Notes under the pieces: model-generated
What the model saw: the letters and a program-made list of their open reading frames with translations, nothing else
What the model was told of the DNA's origin: nothing
The model's database searches: none
Shown here: positions 1 through 7,508 of the stretch, piece by piece
Position numbering within the stretch: position 1 is the first letter of the stretch
How the letters are laid out: the number at the start of each line of letters is the position of its first letter
Program-made: the position numbers and the translations under genes
Assembly: GCA_913009475.1 (NCBI GenBank)
Contig: CAJVYJ010000027.1
Location: 1 to 15,085, forward strand
DNA from: an uncultured Actinomycetes bacterium
Lineage (GTDB): Bacteria > Actinomycetota > Aquicultoria > CAJVYJ01
Length of the DNA stretch: 15,085 bases
Direction of reading: 5' to 3'

Positions 1-725
1 AAGACCAAAAAGAGAATTTAAAAAAGTTTTCCGGACAATTAAAGTGGATGAGTTTGGATGAATTAAAAGCAGCTCCGGTTGGCGGCATTATCATTTTGAA
101 TGAGGTAATTGACGCTTTTGCTGTTCATCGGGTGGTAATGCGCGAAGGGAAGTTGTGTGAGATCTATCTGGATTATCAAGATGAATTCAGGGAAATCGAA
201 GGTCCGCCGTCAACTCCGAAATTATCACGCTATCTTGAAAGATACGGTATGTCTTTCAGCGAAGGTCAACAAGGTGAGATAAACTTAGCTGCGCTGGATT
301 GGCTGGAGAGTGTCGCGCTTTTTTTGCGAAGCGGATACATAGTTACTATCGATTATGGAGCTGTAGCTGAAAAACTTTATTCCGTCCGCCGCTTTAACGG
401 TACTTTAATCGGTTATTACCGGCATCAACTGGTTAGCGATCCTTATCAACATATAGGCGAGCAAGATATAACCGCGCACGTAAATTTTACTTCTCTTGTC
501 AACAAGGGCGAGGAGTTGGGATTCAAGACATTGTCGCTGCAATCTCAGGCTAAATATTTAATATCGCGGGGAATCCTAGATGATTTAGATAAAATAAACC
601 GTTCCAATATACCGAGGACGGAAAAATTTAAAGCTGCCTTAGCGGTCAAGAGGCTGATAATGCCCAACGGTATGGGTGAGCGTTTTCAGGTCTTGATTCA
701 ACGAAAAGGCACTCATTTTGCTTGA
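1..725 (+). CDS. MidA-family (DUF185/COG1565) SAM-dependent methyltransferase, 3' part
   Basis: C-terminal part of a class I SAM-dependent methyltransferase of the MidA/NDUFAF7 family. The reading frame is open from base 3, so the gene starts outside the window; the methionine at 48 is internal. The preceding codons read DQKENLKKFSGQLKW, which fits the family segment before the motif. Seen: the family motif GGIIILNEVIDAFAVHRVV, equivalent to the usual ILaNEvlDAlPVhrv, about 25 residues into the visible part; a later QxDITAHVNFTSL segment, typical of the family (DiTahVdFt); and a C-terminal stretch ending MGERFQVLIQRKG, like the usual MGexFkvl end. About 240 residues are visible of a family usually near 350-400. 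The eukaryotic relative NDUFAF7 methylates a complex I subunit; the bacterial substrate is unknown. The stop codon overlaps the likely promoter of the next gene. Confidence 0.85.
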   Translation, partial: DQKENLKKFSGQLKWMSLDELKAAPVGGIIILNEVIDAFAVHRVVMREGKLCEIYLDYQDEFREIEGPPSTPKLSRYLERYGMSFSEGQQGEINLAALDWLESVALFLRSGYIVTIDYGAVAEKLYSVRRFNGTLIGYYRHQLVSDPYQHIGEQDITAHVNFTSLVNKGEELGFKTLSLQSQAKYLISRGILDDLDKINRSNIPRTEKFKAALAVKRLIMPNGMGERFQVLIQRKGTHFA

Positions 726-746
726 CAACTTTCATAAGCATATAAT
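718..746 (+). promoter_or_regulatory. sigma-70-like promoter of the CwlM-like gene
   Basis: TTGCTT at 718-723 and a perfect TATAAT at 741-746 are 17 bases apart. A start near 753 would leave a leader of about 25 bases before the ATG at 778, which has a GGGAG ribosome site at 768-772. A TTGACA also lies at 722-727, but it is only 13 bases from the -10 and is probably not the -35. The promoter lies across the stop codon of the methyltransferase gene. Confidence 0.55.
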
Positions 747-777
747 TGAAACTGTATAGGATCCAACGGGAGTTGTA

Positions 778-1785
778 ATGCAGATTAAAAAGGGAGATCG
801 CGGCAAAGAGGTGGTTGATGTACAGCGTCGCCTCTCTATCATCGGTTTCGGTCTCGGCTCTATTGCTGTCGACGGAGCCTATGAGGTGAATACCGAGGCG
901 GCGGTCAGAAAATTTCAAATTCAACACGAGTTGCCTGAGACCGGCGTGATTAATAGCAAAACTTGGCGAGCCTTGGTTGACGCTACCTATAAATTAGGTG
1001 ATAGGGCTCTTTATTTGCGCTACCCTTTCCTACACGGCAATGATGTATTTCAATTACAGCGGTGGCTGGTCGCCTTAGGTTTCCACGATGGTGAGATCGA
1101 TGGCATTTTTGGACCGGTAACTGAGTGTTCCGTGCGGGAGTGCCAGCTGAACTTCGCGCTGTCAACGGATGGAATTGTCGGTTCAGCGACTATAGCCGCT
1201 CTGTTTACATTGCGTAAAATGTTGGAAAGTGAAAAAAATGTCCCGATAATGAAGCCTTCATCGGCTTCATTTGTATCCAGTATCCAAGGTAAAAAAATAG
1301 CTGTTGGTTGCGACAGCTTAAAGCAAGAAGATCTATGGCAAGAGATTGAAGAGAACGATTATCTATATATTGATTTAGCTTACAGATTTTCCAATCTTTT
1401 GGAACTATTAGGAGCGGATATTAAGATATTTAATGATATAAGTGAAATTAAAGCTGAGTATGAAGTGGTAATTTCATTTAAAAAGCATACTAAAAATATA
1501 GATGATGTAATGGTTATTAATCACGCTGATAACGATAAGAGCATTATAATAGCGTCTTGTATAGCTAATGAGCTGGACGTCTCACTAAGAGGCAGGCTGG
1601 GAAAAGTCGAGACTGATTTGGCGGCGCATACCTATCAGGACCGGCCGCAGGTCGAGATAGTGGTTAATCACTCGAGCGGGTTGGATAAAAAGGATGAATT
1701 GGAAAAAGATGTTTTTAAACAAAAAGTGGTTAGCGCTATATTTGACGGTATCAAAAAATACTTTGCCGGCGTTCCCGCTTTATAA
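778..1785 (+). CDS. CwlM-like protein: two peptidoglycan-binding domains plus degenerate amidase-3 domain
   Basis: 335-residue cytoplasmic-looking protein (no signal peptide) with the CwlM layout. Seen: PG_binding_1 repeat one at about residues 3-68 (GDRGKEVVDVQRRL, VDGAYEVNTEAAVRKFQ) and repeat two at about 83-143 (GNDVFQLQRWL, IDGIFGPVTE, DGIVGSATIAAL). They are joined by YKLGDRALY, very like the YRLGARTLY I recall from mycobacterial CwlM. Residues about 170-330 follow the N-acetylmuramoyl-L-alanine amidase fold (GKKIAVGCD; a conserved-looking C-terminal RPQVEIVVNHSSGLDKKDEL, like the usual MPaVqvEiGYltNpeD). The zinc-binding motifs are gone: no HGG after the first strand, and VISFKKH where VSLHaN is expected. 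Known: CwlM regulates peptidoglycan precursor synthesis rather than cutting the wall. Inferred: this is a non-catalytic regulator. Start ATG has GGGAG five bases upstream. Confidence 0.78.
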   Translation: MQIKKGDRGKEVVDVQRRLSIIGFGLGSIAVDGAYEVNTEAAVRKFQIQHELPETGVINSKTWRALVDATYKLGDRALYLRYPFLHGNDVFQLQRWLVALGFHDGEIDGIFGPVTECSVRECQLNFALSTDGIVGSATIAALFTLRKMLESEKNVPIMKPSSASFVSSIQGKKIAVGCDSLKQEDLWQEIEENDYLYIDLAYRFSNLLELLGADIKIFNDISEIKAEYEVVISFKKHTKNIDDVMVINHADNDKSIIIASCIANELDVSLRGRLGKVETDLAAHTYQDRPQVEIVVNHSSGLDKKDELEKDVFKQKVVSAIFDGIKKYFAGVPAL

Positions 1786-1805
1786 GCTTAGATGCGTTAA
1801 GCTTA
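1783..1805 (+). repeat. short perfect hairpin at the end of the CwlM-like gene
   Basis: Two copies of the self-complementary octamer TAAGCTTA (1783-1790 and 1798-1805) are separated by seven bases, so the RNA can form an 8-bp stem-loop. The first copy contains the TAA stop codon. There is no U-run after it, so it is not a clear intrinsic terminator; it may stabilise or process the transcript. Confidence 0.35.
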
Positions 1806-1866
1806 TGGTCGCTATTGCCGAATCTTATGTTTAAGAATTGTAATTTTTAAACAAAAAAAGGATCAT

Positions 1867-2988
1867 ATGGGTTTTAGCGAGCTTCTGCTGGAAATGACAG
1901 AAATAAACGCCTCCGATCTTCACCTCAAGGTTGGGCGACCTCCTTGTTTTCGTAAAGACGGCCGGCTAAAATTTAGCAATTTTCCCACGTTGACTGGGAA
2001 TGATACCCTATCTTTGGCTAAACAGATAATACCTGAACGGCTCAGAGCGAATTTTGACAATAACATGGAGATAGATTTCGCGTTTAATTTTAAGGACATT
2101 GGCCGATTCCGAGTAAACATCTATCGCCAACGAGGTTTTGTCGGTATGAGCTTACGTGCGGTTAAGATGCATATAACCAATATATCGGATCTGAATTTAC
2201 CAAATATTATAAATAAGTTGTCGGAAGAAAGCCGTGGGCTGGTCCTGGTCACCGGTACTACGGGTAGCGGTAAGTCAACTACTCTGGCGGCGATGATCGA
2301 CCACATAAATCATACCGGTGGTAATCATGTTATTACTATCGAAGATCCAATCGAGTTTGTACATACTGATGATAAGTGCCTAATCGACCAGCGTGAAATC
2401 GGGATTGATACCGCCTCTTACGAGGAAGCCCTGAGAAATGTAGTGCGCCAAGACCCGGACATAGTATTAATCGGTGAGATGCGTGACTTGGCGACGGTAA
2501 GAGCGGCTTTAACAGCGGCGGAGTTGGGAAATCTAGTCTTCTCTACCTTGCACACAATCGACGCCGCCGAAACGATAAATCGTATAATCGATTTTTTCCC
2601 GCCACATCAACAAAACCAGGTCAGGCTGATGTTGGCCTCGACCTTAAAAGGCATAGTTTCGCAACGTTTGTTACCGAAGCTGGGAGAGGGCTTAGTTCCC
2701 GCCGTTGAGGTCTTGGTAGCCACGGCCACCATTAGAGAGCTTATAACTGAAAATAAGATTTCCCATATAAAAGAAGCTATTGAACAAGGGTCTTACTACG
2801 GCATGCAATCGTTTGAACAAAGCCTGGTCGATTTATATCAAAACGGTCATGTGACTTTAGATGATGCCGTAGCGATGGCTCACAACGCTCATGACTTTAA
2901 ATTGAAACTTCGCCAGCTTGGCATAGAAGTTTCTTCCTTGACTCAGCCCATGTCATCGTTCGAGAAAGATATAGTTACCAATAGGTAA
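1867..2988 (+). CDS. PilT-type type IV pilus retraction ATPase, copy 1
   Basis: 373-residue hexameric secretion-type ATPase of the PilT family, which powers type IV pilus retraction from the cytoplasmic membrane. Seen: N-terminal SDLHLKVGRPP; Walker A GTTGSGKST at 130-138 (K136); Asp box ITIEDPIEF with E159 and E163; Walker B LIGEMRD with E204; His box TLHTIDAAETINR with H229. These fall on the same residue numbers I recall for Pseudomonas PilT. Two departures: the first His of the His box is Asn (GNLVF), and the PilT signature AIRNLIRE reads TIRELITE (288-295), the most diverged of the three copies. The C-terminus is longer than the usual 345 residues or so. Start ATG is preceded by AAAGGA four bases upstream. 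First of three tandem paralogues; no pilB or pilin gene is visible. It could be a PilT/PilU-like specialised retraction motor. Confidence 0.88.
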   Translation: MGFSELLLEMTEINASDLHLKVGRPPCFRKDGRLKFSNFPTLTGNDTLSLAKQIIPERLRANFDNNMEIDFAFNFKDIGRFRVNIYRQRGFVGMSLRAVKMHITNISDLNLPNIINKLSEESRGLVLVTGTTGSGKSTTLAAMIDHINHTGGNHVITIEDPIEFVHTDDKCLIDQREIGIDTASYEEALRNVVRQDPDIVLIGEMRDLATVRAALTAAELGNLVFSTLHTIDAAETINRIIDFFPPHQQNQVRLMLASTLKGIVSQRLLPKLGEGLVPAVEVLVATATIRELITENKISHIKEAIEQGSYYGMQSFEQSLVDLYQNGHVTLDDAVAMAHNAHDFKLKLRQLGIEVSSLTQPMSSFEKDIVTNR

Positions 2989-3022
2989 ACTATTTTAATT
3001 ATCGCTAACTTCTTGGCGCTGA

Positions 3023-4147
3023 TTGCCGAATAATATTATAAGGAAAAAAGGAGAATTTCAGGGCGGTACGATTGGAAACGTATCTTTAACGACTGCGCTC
3101 CAGAAAAGGAATAGAGAAAATTCATTGATATCATCCGAGACAGCAAACGGCATAACCCAGACGCCGGCGCCAATAGAAGGTTATCTCGCCACGCTTTTAG
3201 CTGAGTTAAAAAATAGAAATGGCTCTGATTTGCATTTAAAGGTGGGGCAGCCGCCGATTTTTCGTGTCTTCGGGCTATTAATCAGGTCTGATTTTCCGCC
3301 TCTTACCTCTGACCAAATCAAAGCCATGATATCGAAAATCATTAGCGATGAACAAAAAAATTGTTTATTAAAATATCGTGAGCTCGACACTTCCTATTCA
3401 TTGTCCGGCGTAGCGCGGTTTCGCGTTAATATATTTTTTCAACACAGTAAACTGGGAGCGGTACTCCGCATAATTCCTTTTGATGTCCAGTCATTAGAGG
3501 AGTTGGGTTTGCCGGATGTTTGCAGCTCCTTCTGCAATTTAAATCGCGGCTTGGTCCTGGTAACCGGACCGACTGGAAATGGCAAGTCAACTACGTTGGC
3601 GGCGATGATCGATTATATTAATGCTCATAAAAAAAGCCATATTATAACGATTGAGGACCCGATAGAATTCTTGCATGCCGATAAGGTCAGCGCCATTGAT
3701 CAGCGTGAGCTTGGCACTGATACGCACTCTTTCTCAGAAGCTTTAAAACATGTAATGCGGCAAAACCCCGATGTTATATTAGTGGGTGAGTTGAGGGACC
3801 TGGAGACGATATCACTGGCGATGACAGCAGCCGAAACCGGCTATCTGGTCTTCGCGACCCTACACACCACGGATGCCGCGCAGACAATAGATAGAATAGT
3901 CGATGTTTTTCCGGCTGAACAGCAGCCGCAAATTAAGATGCAATTGGCGAACTCACTACGCGGGGTCATATCACAGACACTGGTGCCGAAGATAGGCGGC
4001 GGTCGAGTTGCCGCGTTTGAAATTTTGGTTTGCAATTCAGGGATACGAAATTTAATTAGAGAAGGAAAAACGCATCAAATTTACAATCTTATTCAAACAG
4101 GCGCTAAGATGGGCATGAAGCTGCTGGATAATAGCCTTAAAAATTAG
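3023..4147 (+). CDS. PilT-type retraction ATPase, copy 2, frameshifted and with uncertain start
   Basis: 374 residues if the TTG at 3023 is used. The ATPase core is intact: Walker A GPTGNGKST at 182-190 (Asn replaces the usual Ser before GKST), Asp box IEDPIEF (E211, E215), Walker B VGELRDL (E256), His box TLHTTDAAQTIDR (H281, with Tyr for the first His), and signature GIRNLIRE (340-347). Homology with copies 1 and 3 begins only at about residue 54 (YLATLLAELKN). There is no ATG in frame before it. The strong AAAAGGAG at 3046-3053 has no ATG, GTG or TTG at normal distance, the TTG at 3023 lies inside a leader motif that is non-coding before copy 1, and a TTG at 3125 is another option. The frame stops early at 4145-4147, where one A missing from an A-run shifts the frame. 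Copy 2 is either decaying or affected by a sequence error. Confidence 0.72.
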   Translation: MPNNIIRKKGEFQGGTIGNVSLTTALQKRNRENSLISSETANGITQTPAPIEGYLATLLAELKNRNGSDLHLKVGQPPIFRVFGLLIRSDFPPLTSDQIKAMISKIISDEQKNCLLKYRELDTSYSLSGVARFRVNIFFQHSKLGAVLRIIPFDVQSLEELGLPDVCSSFCNLNRGLVLVTGPTGNGKSTTLAAMIDYINAHKKSHIITIEDPIEFLHADKVSAIDQRELGTDTHSFSEALKHVMRQNPDVILVGELRDLETISLAMTAAETGYLVFATLHTTDAAQTIDRIVDVFPAEQQPQIKMQLANSLRGVISQTLVPKIGGGRVAAFEILVCNSGIRNLIREGKTHQIYNLIQTGAKMGMKLLDNSLKN

Positions 4148-4242
4148 TTGATGAAGGGATAGTGGCCTTTGAGGATGCCATTGCCAAGTCCTCAAACCCA
4201 CTTGATTTCGCAAGTGTGGCAAAACCGCGGAACATAGGATGA
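4144..4242 (+). pseudogene. out-of-frame C-terminal tail of pilT copy 2
   Basis: Read in the frame beginning TTA at 4144, the sequence encodes LVDEGIVAFEDAIAKSSNP, then LDFASVAKPRNIG and a TGA at 4240-4242. This is the normal PilT C-terminus: compare LVKLVNSGVITVDEALAKAPHPE in copy 3. Copy 2 reads SLKN-stop at 4133-4147 over CTTAAAAATTAG. One extra A in the run of five at 4139-4143 would give SLKKLVDEG and restore the frame. The restored stop would end four bases before the ATG of copy 3, a spacing typical of coupled genes, which supports this as the ancestral end. The shift site is not a good -1 slippery heptamer, so programmed recoding looks unlikely. Confidence 0.85.
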
Positions 4243-4246
4243 GTCG

Positions 4247-5329
4247 ATGAATATAAATGATTTTTTAAAAATCGCCAAAGCTCGGCAAGCGTCTGATCTT
4301 TTATTTAAGGTCAGCGCTGCTCCTTTAATTAGGATCAACGGTAATCTAGTATCTCTTGACTACCCAAAATTAACACCGGAGCAGACAGTTGATTTAGCCA
4401 TGAATATAACCACAAAAAGCGAGTGGGCAAAATTTGAAAAAGAGTTAGAGTTGGATATGGCTTACAACGCGCCCGGTATTTCTCGTTTTAGAGTCAACAT
4501 ATTTAAGCAAAGAGGAAGCGTTGGATTAGTTTTCCGGCTTATACCCGATAAAATTCCCACCGTTGATGAAATCGATTTGCCTGAGACAGCGAGGTCGCTG
4601 GTTACGCGCCCTCGCGGCATGCTGCTGGTAACCGGACCGGCCGGCTCCGGCAAATCAACGACTCAAGCAGCGCTGATAGACAAAGTTAATCGGGAAAAAA
4701 GCGCTCACATAATGACAATCGAAGATCCGATTGAATTTCTTCACACTGATAAGAAAGGAATCATCAACCAACGGCAAATAGGGCGCGATACATTATCATT
4801 CGCTATCGGCTTGAAGTATGTTTTAAGGCAAGACCCTGATCTGATATTGATTGGTGAGATGCGTGATTTGGAGACAATTTCACTAGCAGTAACCATAGCG
4901 GAGACCGGGCATCTATTGTTGGGAACTCTGCATACCACGGATGCGGCTCAGACTGTGGACCGGGTGATAAACGCCTTCCCTATCCACCAGCAACAACAGA
5001 CGCGGATGCAACTATCCGTTAACTTGATTGGTGTTATCTCTCAACTCTTGTTGCAAAAAGCTGATGGTAGCGGCGTTATCTCTGCTTTTGAGGTCATGGT
5101 GGTAACGACAGCCATAAAAAATTGCATTCGTGAAGGCAAGACGCACCAGATACCTCAAGTAATGCAGACCGGCGCTGAACATGGAATGATCAGTATGGAG
5201 CGGTCCCTGGTAAAGCTGGTGAATTCAGGCGTTATTACTGTTGATGAAGCTCTGGCGAAAGCCCCGCACCCGGAAGCCTTAGAAAATTTGCTGCCTGTCA
5301 CGAACAAGGCTACATCTCTCGCTTATTAA
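4247..5329 (+). CDS. pilT: PilT-type type IV pilus retraction ATPase, copy 3
   Basis: 360-residue PilT-family ATPase and the most canonical of the three. Seen: ASDLLFKVSAAP at the N-terminus (the usual SDLHL His is Leu); Walker A GPAGSGKST at 130-138 (K136); Asp box MTIEDPIEF (E159, E163); Walker B LIGEMRDLET (E204); His box TGHLLLGTLHTTDAAQTVDR with both His, H222 and H229, kept; signature AIKNCIRE at 289-296 (the usual R-N-L reads K-N-C). The C-terminus SLVKLVNSGVITVDEALAKAP is intact. The start ATG follows AGGATGAG at 4236-4243 and lies four bases after the ancestral stop of copy 2, so translation was probably coupled. Best candidate for the working retraction motor of the cluster; which copy is the true PilT and which are PilU-like cannot be settled here. 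Confidence 0.9.
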   Translation: MNINDFLKIAKARQASDLLFKVSAAPLIRINGNLVSLDYPKLTPEQTVDLAMNITTKSEWAKFEKELELDMAYNAPGISRFRVNIFKQRGSVGLVFRLIPDKIPTVDEIDLPETARSLVTRPRGMLLVTGPAGSGKSTTQAALIDKVNREKSAHIMTIEDPIEFLHTDKKGIINQRQIGRDTLSFAIGLKYVLRQDPDLILIGEMRDLETISLAVTIAETGHLLLGTLHTTDAAQTVDRVINAFPIHQQQQTRMQLSVNLIGVISQLLLQKADGSGVISAFEVMVVTTAIKNCIREGKTHQIPQVMQTGAEHGMISMERSLVKLVNSGVITVDEALAKAPHPEALENLLPVTNKATSLAY

Positions 5330-5355
5330 GAATAATCAATCGCGATTACTCAAAA

Positions 5356-5385
5356 TTGTTATCTAAATCCTTCTTTTGTTATAAT
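5356..5385 (+). promoter_or_regulatory. extended -10 promoter of the FxLYD protein gene
   Basis: TTGTTA at 5356-5361 and TATAAT at 5380-5385 are 18 bases apart, with TG at 5377-5378 giving the extended -10 form TGTTATAAT. A start near 5392 gives a leader of about 80 bases. A 10-base perfect palindrome AATCGCGATT lies just upstream (5338-5347) and could be an operator, though this is a guess. The promoter separates the FxLYD gene from the pilT genes. Confidence 0.55.
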
Positions 5386-5471
5386 GTTAATGAGCTTATT
5401 TAATTTTTTATCATTATATAGTTTAATGTCGCCTATGAAATCGTTCCGCTGGACGGCTATCGGGGGTACCC

Positions 5472-5972
5472 TTGAACCGCAGAATAGTTATTTCTCTGAT
5501 ATTGCTTTTACTCTTGATTTTATTACTGGCTGGGGAGGCAAATCTTTGGCCGCCCAAGAGAATAGTGAAAAAAACTCCTAAAAAATCAAACTATAATCTT
5601 TCGCTTCAATCCAATAAAATTCCCTTGGATGAAGGCATTAGCGCACCACCGGAAACAGAGGGCGAGTCAGCCTCGGAAGAGTTAAAGCCGATTGTGGCTG
5701 TTTTACATCACTCGGGCTGGATGCATAATGGATATTATGAAGTCTTCGGCGAACTGGAAAATACCGGCCAATTAAGCGCCAGGAATGTATCTCTTCACGT
5801 AATCTTTAAAGATGGGGCCTTTAATACGGTAGCTACGGTTAATGGTCCTGCTGACCACAGAACTATAGCTCCCGGCCAAATGAGTAAATTTAAGGTGGTT
5901 TTAAAGAGTAAAGAGAACAGTTCTAAAGTAGGAAGTTATATTATATTGCCTCAAATCAGCCGCAAAAAATAG
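5472..5972 (+). CDS. membrane-anchored FxLYD-type domain protein
   Basis: 166 residues. Seen: an N-terminal basic start (MNRR) and a single hydrophobic segment at about 5-20 (IVISLILLLLLILLLAG); a Pro/Lys-rich and then acidic linker (about 26-72); and a beta-sandwich-like domain at about 73-160. That domain has YYEVFGELENTGQLSARNV, IFKDG and TIAPGQMSKFKV, the pattern of FxLYD domains (VvGevkNtG...NV...f.D......l.PGe...F). The domain should face outside the membrane; its partner is unknown. No Cys follows the hydrophobic stretch, so it is not a lipoprotein. The start is TTG at 5472 with GGGGG at 5462-5466, five bases upstream. An alternative frame from 5384 overlaps it but resembles nothing. 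It may work with the pilus or the wall, which I infer only from position. Confidence 0.72.
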   Translation: MNRRIVISLILLLLLILLLAGEANLWPPKRIVKKTPKKSNYNLSLQSNKIPLDEGISAPPETEGESASEELKPIVAVLHHSGWMHNGYYEVFGELENTGQLSARNVSLHVIFKDGAFNTVATVNGPADHRTIAPGQMSKFKVVLKSKENSSKVGSYIILPQISRKK

Positions 5973-5974
5973 CT

Positions 5975-7504
5975 CTACGCCGCCTCATTGTTTTTATATA
6001 GCCGCGTTTGATTCCGGCCTAAGTGTTTAGCGTGGTAGAGAGCTTGGTCCGCTCTGTCCGTCAGCTCATCTTTATTACCGGCGTCGGCCGGGAAAGACGC
6101 TATGCCTAGTGATATAGTTAGATTACCGTTGGGCTGCTTTTCTTGACCGATGAAGCCGATGCCGGCCAAGTTCCGGCGTAAACGTTCCGCGATTTTAAAA
6201 GCCGCATCCGCCTCGGTTTCTAATAATAATAATGCGAATTCCTCGCCGCCGTAACGAAAGCCGATATCAAGTTGACGGATAGAGTTTAAGATAACTTTCC
6301 CAATTTTTTTTAGTACTTTATCACCTTGAGGATGCCCATTATAATCGTTGTAGTTTTTAAAATAATCGATATCCAACATTATCATTGTTAAGCTATGGCC
6401 GTATCTTTTTGCCCGTTTCACTTCTTTATTCAAGATGCGTTGAAACTCACGATAATTTAAGAGCCCGGTCAAACTGTCATAGCGGGCAAGGATTTTAGTC
6501 TTCTCATAAAGTTCGACATTTTCAATATTAACGGCGGCCGTGTTAACCATAGACAGCAATGAGGCAATATTACCATCGCTTATTTTGTCAATGGAAGATG
6601 ATAAATAATTGACAACGCCAATGAGTTTGTTGCGCGAGATAATCGGTATAATAAGCAGGTAGTTGAAAGTTTGCGGCGATTTACATTCATCACCATAAGG
6701 GCTTTCGTTTAGATTTGGTATTTCTAAGACTTGATGATTCTGGGCCGCCCAACCGGTGACGCCCTCATTTAGAGAGACATCTCTTAATATCCGGGGCGCG
6801 GAAGTAAAACCGGTAGTTAATTTTAAAATCAGCTTTTCACTTTTTTCATTCCATAAATAAACGGCAGCGGCATCCGTTTCCACAAAGTCGTTGGTAACTT
6901 CTAAAAAAGATTCTAAAAGATCATTTAAGTTTAGAAATGTATTTAAAGTGAGGGAGATATTATTTAACGTAACTGTTTCTTGTGCCGACTCAGCAATTTT
7001 ATCCAGCAGTCGCAAATTAGTAATAGAGACGGCGATGAACTCAGTAAATGCGTTGAGCGCTTGGAGATACGCGTCAGCATCATGTTGGTTCGCGATAGAC
7101 GCCAGTATAATTATTATTTCGCTATGTTCACGGTGGGAATTTAGGGGCAGAATAAAAGCGTAGTTGTAAGTAACGGACTTAGGGGGAAGTTCGAATAAAA
7201 GTTCCGGTTTGGATATCACTTTTGGCTTATTCAATTCAAAACAATCAGTCAGCGATAGCTTAATATTGTGAGGTAGATTATAAGTGGTTCTAATTTTGAG
7301 TTCGCTGTACGTATTAGTTTCGACAATTAATCCGGCCGCGTTCGGAACTATATTAACGGCGATAGAGGCAGCTTTATAGAGAAAACTCTCCGGTGTCGTA
7401 TCCTTGATTATCTCGTTGGCTAGAGTGCCGGTACTTTCTGTAAACCGCCGGTAAAAACTCTTTTCTTTATTTAAATATTTTATTTTCCCAGGCCGTCGTT
7501 TCAG
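5975..7504 (-). CDS. diguanylate cyclase with two GAF-like domains, CTG start
   Basis: Makes c-di-GMP from two GTP. The usual start codons would begin it at a TTG at 7234 (419 residues) with no ribosome site, cutting through a domain. The frame is open for 90 more codons to CTG at 7504-7502, preceded by AGGTGAT with ideal spacing and lying four bases after the ackA stop, so I prefer 509 residues. Numbering from CTG: GAF-like domain 1 about 16-165; GAF-like domain 2 about 185-330 (AAVYLWNEKSEKL, VTGWAAQNHQVLEIPN, LIIPIISRNKLIGVVN); GGDEF 340-502 starting RYDSLTGLLNYREF. The metal Asp lies in MLDIDYFK, the active-site signature GGEEF is at 419-423, and the inhibitory I-site RQLD is at 410-413, so the enzyme should be active and product-inhibited. 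No membrane segments, so a cytosolic sensor with unknown ligand. Third gene of the xfp-ackA operon; its stop is two bases from the stop of the convergent FxLYD gene. Confidence 0.88.
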   Translation of the reverse strand: MKRRPGKIKYLNKEKSFYRRFTESTGTLANEIIKDTTPESFLYKAASIAVNIVPNAAGLIVETNTYSELKIRTTYNLPHNIKLSLTDCFELNKPKVISKPELLFELPPKSVTYNYAFILPLNSHREHSEIIIILASIANQHDADAYLQALNAFTEFIAVSITNLRLLDKIAESAQETVTLNNISLTLNTFLNLNDLLESFLEVTNDFVETDAAAVYLWNEKSEKLILKLTTGFTSAPRILRDVSLNEGVTGWAAQNHQVLEIPNLNESPYGDECKSPQTFNYLLIIPIISRNKLIGVVNYLSSSIDKISDGNIASLLSMVNTAAVNIENVELYEKTKILARYDSLTGLLNYREFQRILNKEVKRAKRYGHSLTMIMLDIDYFKNYNDYNGHPQGDKVLKKIGKVILNSIRQLDIGFRYGGEEFALLLLETEADAAFKIAERLRRNLAGIGFIGQEKQPNGNLTISLGIASFPADAGNKDELTDRADQALYHAKHLGRNQTRLYKNNEAA

Positions 7505-7508
7505 TTTA

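Noticed and set aside
722..746. TTGACA with TATAAT as a consensus promoter
   Set aside because: The spacing is only 13 bases, too short for sigma-70 promoters; TTGCTT at 718-723 with 17 bases is preferred.
4136..4147. Programmed -1 frameshift in pilT copy 2
   Set aside because: CTT AAA AAT TAG does not fit the X XXY YYZ slippery pattern, and re-pairing of the P-site codon after a -1 slip is poor. A single-base deletion explains it more simply.
5384..5581. 65-codon forward frame before the FxLYD gene
   Set aside because: Its ATG lies in the -10 box of the promoter, it has no ribosome site, and it overlaps the signal-anchor region of the FxLYD gene in another frame.
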